64,000 nucleotides of DNA from Psychromonas sp030397575. GTDB taxonomy: Bacteria > Pseudomonadota > Gammaproteobacteria > Enterobacterales > Psychromonadaceae. A program made the translations under genes and the position numbers. The notes below the pieces were generated by a model, which saw only the letters and a list, made by a program, of their open reading frames with translations, searched no databases and was not told the origin of the DNA. Position 1 is the stretch's first letter. Every line of letters starts with the position of its first letter. Shown here one piece after another: positions 6,563 to 14,849 of the stretch. The stretch lies in assembly GCF_046250175.1 (NCBI RefSeq), contig NZ_CP176468.1; one strand, given 5' to 3'.

Positions 6563-7060
6563 TTAAGCGACTTTGTCTTTATTTTTACTGTTATCGTTAA
6601 TCACTTTTTCTTGTTTTTGGTGAGTTAAAGATTTATCCACTTGATTGATTGAAATCTTTTTAGGTTTCATGGTTTCTGGGATCTCTTTGACCAAGTTAAT
6701 ATTTAACAAACCATTAGAGAGATCTGCGCCTGTTACTTCAACATAATCTGCTAAATTGAATTTACGTTCAAAAGATTGATTTGGAATCCCTTGATGTAAA
6801 TATTTGCGCTCTTCTTGCGTATTATGTTTATTGCCTGAAACACTTAATACGCCTTTTTCAACTTGAATATCTAACTCGTCTTGTGAGAAACCTGCTACGG
6901 CAAGTGATATCGTATACTCATTTTCACCCTGGACTTCGATATTATAAGGTGGATAACCTGATGCTTTTGTATCTGTGCTTAATGCGTTATCAATCAGTGA
7001 GGCTAAACGATCAAAGCCAACACTGTTGCGGTAAAGAGGAGTTAAATCAATTGTATTCAT
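6563..7060 (-). CDS. ibpA: Small heat-shock protein, Hsp20/IbpA family
   Basis: An ATP-independent holdase that binds unfolding proteins at inclusion bodies and hands them to DnaK/ClpB. The first 35 residues (MNTIDLTPLYRNSVGFDRL) match IbpA. The alpha-crystallin domain (about residues 36-130) has PPYNIEVQGENEYTISLAVAGF and the AGF/GxLxI hallmarks (LSNGLLNINL). The tail is longer than in E. coli IbpA (165 against 137 residues) and Lys/Gln-rich; the C-terminal IxI-type motif appears as KISI. AAGGAG seven bases before the ATG supports the start. A sigma-32-like promoter and a leader hairpin upstream fit heat induction. Confidence 0.92.
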   Translation of the reverse strand: MNTIDLTPLYRNSVGFDRLASLIDNALSTDTKASGYPPYNIEVQGENEYTISLAVAGFSQDELDIQVEKGVLSVSGNKHNTQEERKYLHQGIPNQSFERKFNLADYVEVTGADLSNGLLNINLVKEIPETMKPKKISINQVDKSLTHQKQEKVINDNSKNKDKVA

Positions 7061-7097
7061 AATAAGTCTCCTTGGAGTAAATAAAATAAAACAATAA

Positions 7098-7126
7098 GCG
7101 ATGAGTCGTTATCAATGTGTCATCGC
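7098..7126 (-). promoter_or_regulatory. Leader hairpin upstream of ibpA
   Basis: GCGATGA (7120-7126 on the minus strand) pairs with TCATCGC (7098-7104) in the presumed 5' leader, between the sigma-32-like promoter and the ribosome site. Small heat-shock genes often carry RNA thermometers. This stem does not cover the AAGGAG itself, so a thermometer role is only a possibility. Confidence 0.35.
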
Positions 7127-7139
7127 ATCACACTATTAT

Positions 7140-7168
7140 ATTTAGGGTGGCTAAAAATAGTTTTCAAG
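7140..7168 (-). promoter_or_regulatory. Sigma-32-like heat-shock promoter of ibpA
   Basis: On the minus strand CTTGAAA (7168-7162) and CCCTAAAT (7147-7140) are separated by 14 bases, close to the sigma-32 consensus CTTGAAA-N11-16-CCCATnT. It lies 80 bases before the ibpA start. Confidence 0.75.
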
Positions 7169-7230
7169 AGCTAAAGTAAAATTTTTTAATAAAATTTATA
7201 AAGAGTGTATTCGTCTTATTTTTTGTTTGA

Positions 7231-8130
7231 CTAAAAATATTCTTTTTTGTGTTGATAGGCTTGTTTAATATGCGCGATTAAGCGTTTTAGTTTTTCTGGT
7301 AAATGTTTGGTGAAAGGATAGATGGCGTAAACACCGAGTTGCCTTGGCGTATAATCAGGGAGAATGGTAACGAGTTCGCCTTTTTGTAAATCTGGATACA
7401 CACAACACCGAGGTACGTAAACGATGCCAAATCCAGCTAATGCTGCTTTACGTAATGCTTGCGCGTTGTTAGTGGCTAAATTACCGCTAATACGCACCGT
7501 TTCTGCTATGCCATCTTTAGTAAACCGCCAATCGAAAGAACCTTGAGCCTGATAAGTATAAGCAAGGCAATTGCGTGTTTTTAAGTCTTCAAGGCTTGTC
7601 ACTTCACCGTGCTTTTTTTGATAGTCGGGTGAACAACACACTACCCAGTTAGATTGAATTAACGGCTTTGCAATTAAACTCGAGTCTTCTAATGTACCAG
7701 TACGTACTGCTAAATCTAACCCTTCCTCAACTAAGTTAACAAAGTTATTTTCAAGGCGTATATCCACAGTAATATTAGGATACAAGTCACAAAAATCAGC
7801 AATTGCTTCGGCCAGTAGCAATTCGCCAGAGATAGTGGGAACAGATATTTTGATATGACCACTTAACCCTTGGCTAAAAGCAGAAACAGAGGCAATAGCA
7901 TCACTGACTTGCCCCTTAATATTTTTGGCATGAATATATAAGTTTTCTCCAGCTTCCGTCAAACTCAGGCGTCGCGTGGTACGGTGAATTAATTGTACCC
8001 CTAATGCTTTCTCTAATTTGGTAATTCTTTTGCTTAATGCTGGCTTTGATAAATCAGCGAGTTGTGCTGCTTTACTGAAAGATCCATTGTCCGCCACGTA
8101 TACAAATAAGGTTAAATCTGCTGAGTTCAT
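7231..8130 (-). CDS. LysR-family transcriptional regulator
   Basis: A 299-residue LysR regulator of the CrgA/YafC-like group. The N-terminal winged helix-turn-helix (residues 1-60) includes FVYVADNGSFSKAAQLADLSKPALSKRITKLEKALGVQLIHRTTRRLSLTEAG. The substrate-binding domain (about residues 90-295) ends in a basic tail. It is divergent from the FMN-dependent hydroxy-acid dehydrogenase gene with a 123-base gap. That is the standard arrangement for a LysR protein controlling its neighbour and itself. The ligand is unknown; the substrate or product of the dehydrogenase is the obvious candidate. Confidence 0.88.
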   Translation of the reverse strand: MNSADLTLFVYVADNGSFSKAAQLADLSKPALSKRITKLEKALGVQLIHRTTRRLSLTEAGENLYIHAKNIKGQVSDAIASVSAFSQGLSGHIKISVPTISGELLLAEAIADFCDLYPNITVDIRLENNFVNLVEEGLDLAVRTGTLEDSSLIAKPLIQSNWVVCCSPDYQKKHGEVTSLEDLKTRNCLAYTYQAQGSFDWRFTKDGIAETVRISGNLATNNAQALRKAALAGFGIVYVPRCCVYPDLQKGELVTILPDYTPRQLGVYAIYPFTKHLPEKLKRLIAHIKQAYQHKKEYF

Positions 8131-8253
8131 AGTGATTACGACGTTTTGGGAAAGAGTTTATTATTTTATGTTGTATTTATCGCAAATAAAACCAGGACTA
8201 TAGTGAATGACAGGTGCTGATTCACAAATATTCAATAAAGAAGGAATACTGCT

Positions 8254-9414
8254 GTGACCTTGTCATTCATGAGATTAAAAGACTGCCATAACTTTCAAGA
8301 TTTTCGTACTTTGGCAAAAAAGCGTTTGCCCAGTCCTATTTTTAATTATATTGATGGTGGGGCTGATGATGAAACCACTTACCGTCGTAATACCAGTGCT
8401 TTTGAAACCTGTGACTTAATACCGAATGTATTAACAGGGGTTAAAGAGGTAGATTTATCAGTAACAGTAATGGGGCAAAAACTAGATATGCCAATATATT
8501 GTTCACCTACGGCATTACAACGTTTATTTCATCATCAAGGTGAGAGAGCTGTAGCAGCGGCTGCAGAGAAATACGGGACTATGTTTGGCGTGTCTTCATT
8601 AGGCACTGTCAGCATGGAGGAAATAGCTAAACAGACCAATACACCACAAGTTTATCAATTCTATTTTCATAAAGACCGGGCTTTGAATAAAGCAATGATG
8701 GAGCGTGCTAAATCAGCCGGGGTAGAAGTCATGATGCTAACCGTTGATTCCATCACAGGAGGCAACCGCGAGCGTGATTTAAGAACGGGTTTTTCAATTC
8801 CATTTAGGCTGAATTTAAGTGGTATGTTGCAGTTTGTATTGAAGCCGATGTGGGGAATTAATTATGTAACTCATGAGCCTTTTAGCCTGCCTCAACTTGA
8901 TCAACATGTGAATATGGGGAGCGGAGCTACGTCGATTGGTGACTACTTTACGACTATGCTAGATCCGTCAATGAATTGGGATGATGTCGCTGAGATGGTG
9001 AAATTTTGGGATGGTCAATTTTGTTTGAAAGGGATCATGAGTAAGGAGGATGCAAGAAAAGCTGTCGAAATAGGTTGTACAGGTATTGTCATCTCTAATC
9101 ATGGCGGCCGACAGTTAGATGGATCTCGCAGTTCTTTTGATCAGTTAGCTGAAATTGTAGAAGAGGTTGGCGATGAGATTGATGTGATTTTTGATAGTGG
9201 AATACAGCGTGGAACCCATGTTTTAAAAGCCTTGTCACTGGGTGCAAAAGCAGTAGGAATAGGGCGAATGTATTTATACCCATTGGCAGCCGCTGGTCAA
9301 CCGGGTGTTGAAAAGGCATTAGGTTTGATGCGAGCAGAGTTGGAGCGAGATATGAAGTTGATGGGGAAAACATCAATAGACCAATTATCCAGTGATAATT
9401 TGCGATTTCGTTAA
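8254..9414 (+). CDS. FMN-dependent alpha-hydroxy-acid dehydrogenase (L-lactate dehydrogenase-like)
   Basis: A 386-residue TIM-barrel flavoenzyme of the LldD/glycolate oxidase family, oxidising an L-2-hydroxy acid and passing electrons from FMN to the respiratory chain or to oxygen. Hallmarks are FNYIDGGADDETTYRRN (residues 23-39), LTVDSITGGNRERDLR, the catalytic His/Arg motif SNHGGRQLDG and the FMN phosphate loop GAKAVGIGR. GTG at 8254 is chosen because AAGGAA lies seven bases upstream; ATG at 8269 lacks a site. The loop DSGIQRGTH departs slightly from the usual DGGIRRGTD, so lactate should not be assumed as substrate. A divergent LysR gene probably regulates it. Confidence 0.88.
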   Translation: MTLSFMRLKDCHNFQDFRTLAKKRLPSPIFNYIDGGADDETTYRRNTSAFETCDLIPNVLTGVKEVDLSVTVMGQKLDMPIYCSPTALQRLFHHQGERAVAAAAEKYGTMFGVSSLGTVSMEEIAKQTNTPQVYQFYFHKDRALNKAMMERAKSAGVEVMMLTVDSITGGNRERDLRTGFSIPFRLNLSGMLQFVLKPMWGINYVTHEPFSLPQLDQHVNMGSGATSIGDYFTTMLDPSMNWDDVAEMVKFWDGQFCLKGIMSKEDARKAVEIGCTGIVISNHGGRQLDGSRSSFDQLAEIVEEVGDEIDVIFDSGIQRGTHVLKALSLGAKAVGIGRMYLYPLAAAGQPGVEKALGLMRAELERDMKLMGKTSIDQLSSDNLRFR

Positions 9415-9453
9415 TGTGTTGTGAGGTTTAGCTGTTCAGAATAATAAATATAA

Positions 9454-9478
9454 GCACCAATCATTAATATGTTGGTGC
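9454..9478. terminator. Convergent terminator hairpin
   Basis: GCACCAA (9454-9460) pairs with TTGGTGC (9472-9478), followed by CATTTTAG, between the convergent dehydrogenase and DUF3581 genes. Confidence 0.5.
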
Positions 9479-9502
9479 CATTTTAGGGGGATTAACGCTA
9501 GA

Positions 9503-10207
9503 TTAAAATGCGTTACGATTTGCTAGGTAATTATCAGCAAAGGCGGTAATAGCATCATGGTCATAAGGTTTTAAACCACCAACAACTACGGTTTTAATAC
9601 CACGCCCAATGATTTTATCACCGTCATAAATATCAAAATGTAAGAATTCGTTAGCACGTTTTGATTCCACTTCAAGCTTACTTTCAGCTAATTCTACGCG
9701 CAGGGGATTGGTCAAGGTAAGACTATCAAATTCAAAGCTCATGCTGTTGTACATCACTAATGGACGAGCTGGGTTAAACATGACTTGATGTTTTTTCATT
9801 AACGGCATTAATAGCGCTGGGAAGTTTTGACCAGAAAATACAACGTAGTTTTTTATTAACGATTCAATTAAGTCTAGGTCTCGTGTCATTTGACCTGACT
9901 TGCTGATTTCTAGTACGCTTTTGCCTTGCGCATTAGTGACAATAATATCGTCGCTTGTTGCTTCAGGGAAAGTTAATGGAATATTGTCACCTACCATGTT
10001 GGTGAAAGTGAAGCTCATTGATTTGCTTACACCGTATTCTTTTAATGCTAATGAAAACAATAGATCGCCAGGTACACAGAATCTTTTTGAGTCAGGATCA
10101 TGGATAGGGTTAAAGTCTTGGCATTCTTTTTTGGCAAAAATGCTTGCTTGCTCTGCACTGATGGTGATGTTGCTGTCTTGCTGGATATAATAAGGATCTA
10201 GTAACAT
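9503..10207 (-). CDS. DUF3581 family protein
   Basis: A 234-residue protein of a conserved gammaproteobacterial family of unknown function (DUF3581). The N-terminal FNPIHDPDSKRFCVPGDLLFSLAL resembles the FNPIH segment of MaoC/hot-dog-fold dehydratases, and the C-terminal part repeats a similar pattern. A hot-dog-like lipid- or CoA-related role is possible but unproven. No signal peptide or membrane segment. It is monocistronic on the minus strand, followed by the cupin gene further upstream with a 170-base gap. Confidence 0.75.
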   Translation of the reverse strand: MLLDPYYIQQDSNITISAEQASIFAKKECQDFNPIHDPDSKRFCVPGDLLFSLALKEYGVSKSMSFTFTNMVGDNIPLTFPEATSDDIIVTNAQGKSVLEISKSGQMTRDLDLIESLIKNYVVFSGQNFPALLMPLMKKHQVMFNPARPLVMYNSMSFEFDSLTLTNPLRVELAESKLEVESKRANEFLHFDIYDGDKIIGRGIKTVVVGGLKPYDHDAITAFADNYLANRNAF

Positions 10208-10379
10208 TTCAGCTCTCTGATTTAAAACGTATGAATAGGAAAAAGCATGCCAAATAAAGGCGTAACTTCACATTTTATAAAAAAAATCATTGATTTGGAA
10301 TAGCAGAGCTTGAAATAGTTGAATATTGGCGCTGATCCTGCTTGTTTTATTAACCGTTACCCTCTATCTATAAAGTGGG

Positions 10380-11033
10380 CTATAACGGTAGGTGACCTGT
10401 CTTAACCAAAATGATTGTTTCTTCTTCAACAAACGGATTGTGTTCACTCATGTGTGGGCTGCGAATCCAAGTATGTCTTGGGTAAAGACCAAACTCATCT
10501 TGGAAAGTTCCTGAAATGACTAAGATCTCCTCCCCTCCAAAATGTTTATGTGGTTTAAAATGTTCTCCTGCTGGCCATTTCACCAGTGCAGTATGTTGCC
10601 CTTCAAAGTCATGCAAAGGCATCACTTGTAAATTACCGATACCCTGTAACCAAGGAGCTTGTTGCGTATTGATACGTATAGTTTGGCAGTCGGTATCATC
10701 AAATTGATTGAGTTTTACAAAAATTAAACAACCCGGTTCACTGAAAGGTTTATGGCGACTGTTTGGAGGGTTACGTAGGTAAGTACCTGCTGGATAATCG
10801 CCATCTTGGTCAGAAAATACACCTTCTAATACAAAAATTTCTTCACCTTGTGGATGAGGGTGCTCACTAAAGTATGACTGCGGGGCATATTCTACAATAC
10901 TAGTTATGTGCACTTCATCTTCGGATCTGGCTAATGGTTTACGCAATACGCCCGCCATTGGACTTTTTATCCAATCTTGTTGTTGCGTATTGATGACTAC
11001 CTTTTGGGTAAAGTCGATATTAATATTAGCCAT
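10380..11033 (-). CDS. Double-cupin protein (ChrR-type cupin family)
   Basis: A 217-residue protein made of two cupin domains in tandem. The first (about residues 20-110) has the metal site HPHPQGEEIFVLEG and the second (about residues 125-210) has HKHFGGEEILVISG. Both are the H-x-H-x3-4-E pattern of a metal-binding beta-barrel, and both continue with YPxxTWxRxP-xSxH, as in ChrR cupin domains of anti-sigma factors. The zinc-binding anti-sigma N-terminus of ChrR is absent, so this is probably a small-molecule-binding or dioxygenase-type cupin. It follows queC by 28 bases on the same strand and may be cotranscribed, without an evident functional link. Confidence 0.8.
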   Translation of the reverse strand: MANINIDFTQKVVINTQQQDWIKSPMAGVLRKPLARSEDEVHITSIVEYAPQSYFSEHPHPQGEEIFVLEGVFSDQDGDYPAGTYLRNPPNSRHKPFSEPGCLIFVKLNQFDDTDCQTIRINTQQAPWLQGIGNLQVMPLHDFEGQHTALVKWPAGEHFKPHKHFGGEEILVISGTFQDEFGLYPRHTWIRSPHMSEHNPFVEEETIILVKTGHLPL

Positions 11034-11061
11034 ATTATTCCTTAGTATTAAACCTTTATAC

Positions 11062-11724
11062 TTAAGCTTCGTAGCTAATTGGGTCGCTTAAGCCATTCTT
11101 AGCGAAGGCTTCTAAACGTTCTTTACAGCTACCACATTCGCCACAGGCTTTTTCACGGCCGTTATAACAGGTCCATGTTTTGCTGTAATCTAGGCCCATT
11201 CTGAGTCCATCTTTTAAGATGCCTACTTTATCGCTCTTCAAGTAAGGTGAGTGAATTTCTGTTTTTTCGTAATTAGCTACTGCTGCTACTTCATTCATTT
11301 TTTCAACAAAGATAGGGCGGCAATCAGGGTAGATTTCATGGTCACCTGAATGTGCTCCGTAATATACTTTTTCAGCACCAATAGAAACTGCGTAACCCAC
11401 TGCTAAAGAAAGTAAGATCATATTGCGGTTAGGCACCACGGTATTCACCATGTTGTTATTGTCATAATCACCCGTTGCGACCTCAATAGAGCTATCTGTG
11501 AGAGAAGACCCGCCAATTAATTGGTTAATTGCAGTGATGTCGATAATTTTATGGTTGATATTAAGTGATTCACAAACCTCACTGGCCATTTGAATCTCTT
11601 TTACATGGCGCTGACCATAATCAAAAGTAAGCGCAAAAGGGGTTAACCCTTCTTCAATGGCTTTATGTAAAACAGTATAAGAGTCCATACCACCAGAATA
11701 AATAACCACGACCTTTTTGCTCAT
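11062..11724 (-). CDS. queC: 7-cyano-7-deazaguanine synthase QueC
   Basis: Converts 7-carboxy-7-deazaguanine and ammonia to preQ0 with ATP, in queuosine tRNA modification. The PP-loop SGGMDS lies within the first 15 residues of the chosen start. HSGDHEIYPDCRPIF and the zinc-binding cysteines of CYNGREKACGECGSC near the C-terminus are all present. ATG at 11724 is chosen: AGGAAA lies ten bases upstream and the protein then begins MSKKVVVIYSGG as in the family. The GTG nine codons earlier (11751) has no ribosome site. It diverges from queE, the preceding step of the pathway, across about 86 bases. queD and folE are not in the window. Confidence 0.95.
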   Translation of the reverse strand: MSKKVVVIYSGGMDSYTVLHKAIEEGLTPFALTFDYGQRHVKEIQMASEVCESLNINHKIIDITAINQLIGGSSLTDSSIEVATGDYDNNNMVNTVVPNRNMILLSLAVGYAVSIGAEKVYYGAHSGDHEIYPDCRPIFVEKMNEVAAVANYEKTEIHSPYLKSDKVGILKDGLRMGLDYSKTWTCYNGREKACGECGSCKERLEAFAKNGLSDPISYEA

Positions 11725-11810
11725 AACGCTTGTGTTTCCTATTGTATTCACTTATAAACAGCCCAAATAAAAAGTGAGCAAGTATATTCAAAAGAAGGCA
11801 TGTTACGTCA

Positions 11811-12488
11811 ATGAGTCAAAACTATAAAGTAAATGAATTATTTCAAACTATTCAAGGCGAAGGTTTTTATACTGGGGTGCCTGCTATTTTTGTTCGTTTA
11901 CAAGGTTGTGATGTTGGCTGTGCATGGTGTGATACTAAGCATACTTGGGAAATTGATCCGGATAAAAAGTCTGATTTAGTTATTGTTACGGATAAAAGTA
12001 ATGAGTCTGACCGTTGGGCTGACTGTTCTGCTAAAGAGATTGTTGATGAAATAAAACGTTTAGGTTATACCGCTAATTTAATCGTTATCACTGGCGGTGA
12101 GCCTTGTATGTATGACCTACGAGAGCTTACTCAAGTGTTGCATGAGTTTGGTTTTACGATTCAAATTGAAACAAGTGGAACTTACCCGGTATTAGTGGAT
12201 CAACAAACTTGGGTGACGTTATCGCCTAAAGTAAATATGCGCGGTAAAAAAGAGGTGTTAAAAGAGGCCTTGCAACGCGCCAATGAAATTAAGCACCCAG
12301 TGGGTACTGAAAAGGATATTGAACAATTAGATGCACTATTAGCAAAACTAAAGTCAGTATCCGATAAAACCATTAGCTTGCAGCCCATCTCACAAAAAGC
12401 CAAGGCAACGGCTTTATGTATGAAAGTGTGTATCGAGCGTAATTGGCGTTTATCGGTACAAATGCATAAGTATTTACAGATTGATTAG
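11811..12488 (+). CDS. queE: 7-carboxy-7-deazaguanine synthase QueE
   Basis: A radical SAM enzyme that contracts 6-carboxy-tetrahydropterin to 7-carboxy-7-deazaguanine. Seen are NELFQTIQGEGFYTG at residues 8-22, the iron-sulfur cluster cysteines in GCDVGCAWCDTKHTW and the SAM-binding ITGGEPC near residue 100. At 225 residues it is the usual length for the proteobacterial type. It is divergent from queC, so the two steps are probably controlled from the shared spacer. No preQ1 riboswitch was recognised there. Confidence 0.95.
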   Translation: MSQNYKVNELFQTIQGEGFYTGVPAIFVRLQGCDVGCAWCDTKHTWEIDPDKKSDLVIVTDKSNESDRWADCSAKEIVDEIKRLGYTANLIVITGGEPCMYDLRELTQVLHEFGFTIQIETSGTYPVLVDQQTWVTLSPKVNMRGKKEVLKEALQRANEIKHPVGTEKDIEQLDALLAKLKSVSDKTISLQPISQKAKATALCMKVCIERNWRLSVQMHKYLQID

Positions 12489-12528
12489 TCTATTAACATT
12501 TATTGGTTCTGTTTTGTAGCGGAAGTGA

Positions 12529-12568
12529 AGTGTTAACCCTGCTTATAAGGCGCACAAAGGTTAACACT
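12529..12568. terminator. Hairpin between queE and alginate lyase gene
   Basis: AGTGTTAACC (12529-12538) pairs exactly with GGTTAACACT (12559-12568) around a 20-base loop, between two convergent genes. It has no T-run, so termination is inferred from position only. Confidence 0.45.
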
Positions 12569-12578
12569 CGTTATTGAT

Positions 12579-13439
12579 TTACTCAGTTTCAGTCGCTTTG
12601 TATTGTAATTTGTAGAAGTGTGCTTCACTCATACCATTGGTAAATTGATTATAAACACCTGCTTTAAAGTAGCTTAGTAGATGGCGCCAGTAATCGATAT
12701 CATGCTGTACAAGACGTTCACCATCGACGTCAATCAGCAGTTTTTTATTTCCTACCGTGATATCAAATGCTGTTGCTTTACCAATTGGTGCTTTGCCTAA
12801 GTCATATTTCTTATAAGCAACATCTGCCTTACACATCTCTTTATCTTTATTCTTTTTACCAAAAGTCCCTTTACAAATAACTGCATTATTTTTCACAATA
12901 CCCCAAAAGTGACCTTTTACGCCGTTGTTATTCTCTTTCCAAACAACACGCAATAATGGATGTGGCACATTATGTGTGCCTTGGTTATCTAAACCTTTGT
13001 TGTGTACCTGTAAGAAGGTGATCTCATTCTGTTTAGAATCAGAATCTTTCATCGAACCCATTGGATCAATAATCTCTACTTCTGCACTGAGTGTGTAATG
13101 TTTATTAGGTAAGTCGGTACGAAAGTTGTTATGAACGCGCACTTCATTACGTAGGTGTGTTTGCTTCATCTTAAACACTAAGGCTTCACTGTTTTTATCA
13201 ACATAAAAGTAAGGATTCACAATGCCACTGAAGTCACCATCTAATGCAAAATATTCCTTGTTACCTTTTTTACCTTCAGGGTCTGAAATCTGTAATTCAG
13301 AGGCTTTCAAAACGGACTGAAACTGCGAATAGTTAACCGGTTCGCCTAATCTACCATCAGGGTTTGAGAACGTTACGTTAGCCTGAGCGAAAGAAGTAAA
13401 TGCGAGTAATACTGGAATAATAAATTGGTTATGTTGCAT
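12579..13439 (-). CDS. Secreted alginate lyase, polysaccharide lyase family 7
   Basis: Cleaves alginate by beta-elimination. The three PL7 motifs are present: RNEVR (about residue 97), QVH (about residue 144) and YFKAGVYNQF near the C-terminus. These carry the catalytic Arg, His and Tyr of the beta-jelly-roll groove. A signal peptide of about 20 residues ends at FAQA. The 286-residue length is a single catalytic domain without a carbohydrate-binding module. It is closest in layout to small PL7 enzymes of Photobacterium and Vibrio. It stands alone; a second, lipoprotein PL7 enzyme is encoded at 48649-49728. QVH instead of QIH is often linked to polyM preference, but I would not rely on that here. 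Confidence 0.9.
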   Translation of the reverse strand: MQHNQFIIPVLLAFTSFAQANVTFSNPDGRLGEPVNYSQFQSVLKASELQISDPEGKKGNKEYFALDGDFSGIVNPYFYVDKNSEALVFKMKQTHLRNEVRVHNNFRTDLPNKHYTLSAEVEIIDPMGSMKDSDSKQNEITFLQVHNKGLDNQGTHNVPHPLLRVVWKENNNGVKGHFWGIVKNNAVICKGTFGKKNKDKEMCKADVAYKKYDLGKAPIGKATAFDITVGNKKLLIDVDGERLVQHDIDYWRHLLSYFKAGVYNQFTNGMSEAHFYKLQYKATETE

Positions 13440-13656
13440 CGTTAATTGCCTTATTCATTTTAATAATCTAGTCATATTGTAGTATTAATTTAAATTAGCA
13501 TATCAAGTCAGCCAGTGATGAGCGTGAGCGCAAATTTTGGTTATCATATTTATCTTTTTTAATTGTTTATGACCTAGCGCATTATCTTAAAGACTTGTTG
13601 TTATGGTGTAATCAGTTATGCTCAAAACTCTTTAAGATATTCATAAAGGAAAGGTT

Positions 13657-14784
13657 ATGCGAATTACCGCTAATTTCGATTCAGGGAACATCGAAGTCAT
13701 TAATTTGGAAGATAAAAAAGATGTTCAACTCGCTATTCGCCCAGATGTCGGTAACGAGTTTTTTCAATGGTTTAACTTTCGTGTAGAAGGAGAAGTAGGC
13801 GAACAATATGTATTGAATATTGTTAATGCTGGTGAGGCTTCTTATTTAGAAGGCTGGGAAAATTACCAAGCCGTCGCTTCTTATGATCGTCAACACTGGT
13901 TCCGTTTACCAACTTTCTATAAAGATGGTAAATTAAGCATTGTGGTTAATATGGATTGCGAAAATATACAAATTGCTTATTTCGCACCTTATAGTTACGA
14001 ACGCCATCAAGATTTATTAGCTGCAGTGCAAATGCACCCGCTAGTTAGTTTAGCTCATTTAGGAGAAACCTTAGATAAGCGTGATTTAACATTGGTTAAA
14101 GTAGGGGATGATGATCCTAATAAGCGTAATATTTGGATAACTGCACGTCAACATCCTGGTGAAACCATGGCGGAATGGTTAGTGGACGGTTTGCTACACA
14201 GTTTATTAGACAGTGATAATGCAACGGCTAAATTATTGTTGGATAAAGCGAATTTCTACATCGTGCCTAATATGAATCCAGATGGAAGCGTACGTGGGCA
14301 TTTACGTACTAATGCAGCTGGCATTAACTTAAACCGAGAATGGTTAAACCCAAGTCTAGAAAAAAGCCCAGAAGTCTTTCATGTTATTAATAAAATGAAA
14401 GAAACAGGGGTTGATCTCTTTTATGATGTGCACGGCGATGAGGCTTTACCATTTGTGTTTCTTGCGGGTTCACAGGGGACGCCAAGTTACAGTGATCGAC
14501 TTGCTCAGCTACGTGATAAATTCTCTGAAGTATTTAAGTTAGCGAGTGCAGATTTTCAATCTGAGTTTGGTTATGACGTTGATGCACCAGGTGAAGCGAA
14601 TATGACAGTAGCAACAAACTGGGTCGCAGAGCAATTTGATTGTTTAGCCAACACATTAGAAATGCCGTTTAAGGATAACGATAACGTGCCAGATCCTACT
14701 ATGGGGTGGTCTCCAGAGCGCTCTATCAAACTTGGGGAGGCATCATTAGTAGCAATGTTAGCTGTAGTGGATGACTTGCGTTAA
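13657..14784 (+). CDS. M14 cytosolic carboxypeptidase-like zinc peptidase
   Basis: A 375-residue zinc carboxypeptidase of the M14 cytosolic carboxypeptidase (CCP/Nna1-like) branch. An N-terminal beta-sandwich (about residues 1-120, IRPDVGNEFFQWFNFRVEG) precedes the catalytic domain. The first two zinc ligands are in ARQHPGETMAEW (about residues 164-175), the third is in YDVHGDEALPF, and the catalytic glutamate is in TLEMPF. NMNPDGSVRGHLRTN and INLNREW form the substrate-carboxylate site. No signal peptide, so it acts in the cytoplasm. Eukaryotic relatives remove polyglutamate side chains; the bacterial substrate is unknown. AAAGGAAAGG precedes the ATG. It is convergent with the LRR-kinase gene. 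Confidence 0.88.
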   Translation: MRITANFDSGNIEVINLEDKKDVQLAIRPDVGNEFFQWFNFRVEGEVGEQYVLNIVNAGEASYLEGWENYQAVASYDRQHWFRLPTFYKDGKLSIVVNMDCENIQIAYFAPYSYERHQDLLAAVQMHPLVSLAHLGETLDKRDLTLVKVGDDDPNKRNIWITARQHPGETMAEWLVDGLLHSLLDSDNATAKLLLDKANFYIVPNMNPDGSVRGHLRTNAAGINLNREWLNPSLEKSPEVFHVINKMKETGVDLFYDVHGDEALPFVFLAGSQGTPSYSDRLAQLRDKFSEVFKLASADFQSEFGYDVDAPGEANMTVATNWVAEQFDCLANTLEMPFKDNDNVPDPTMGWSPERSIKLGEASLVAMLAVVDDLR

Positions 14785-14801
14785 TCTACTATTTTAGATG
14801 C

Positions 14802-14832
14802 CTGAGTAACTTAAAGTCTTTAAGTTACTCAG
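14802..14832. terminator. Bidirectional terminator hairpin
   Basis: CTGAGTAACTTAAA (14802-14815) pairs perfectly with TTTAAGTTACTCAG (14819-14832) around a three-base loop, between the convergent peptidase and LRR-kinase genes. Confidence 0.7.
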
Positions 14833-14849
14833 TTACTGTCCATTAAGCC

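Noticed and set aside
11725..11810. preQ1 riboswitch between queC and queE
   Set aside because: The spacer is short and I could not find the conserved preQ1 aptamer pattern.
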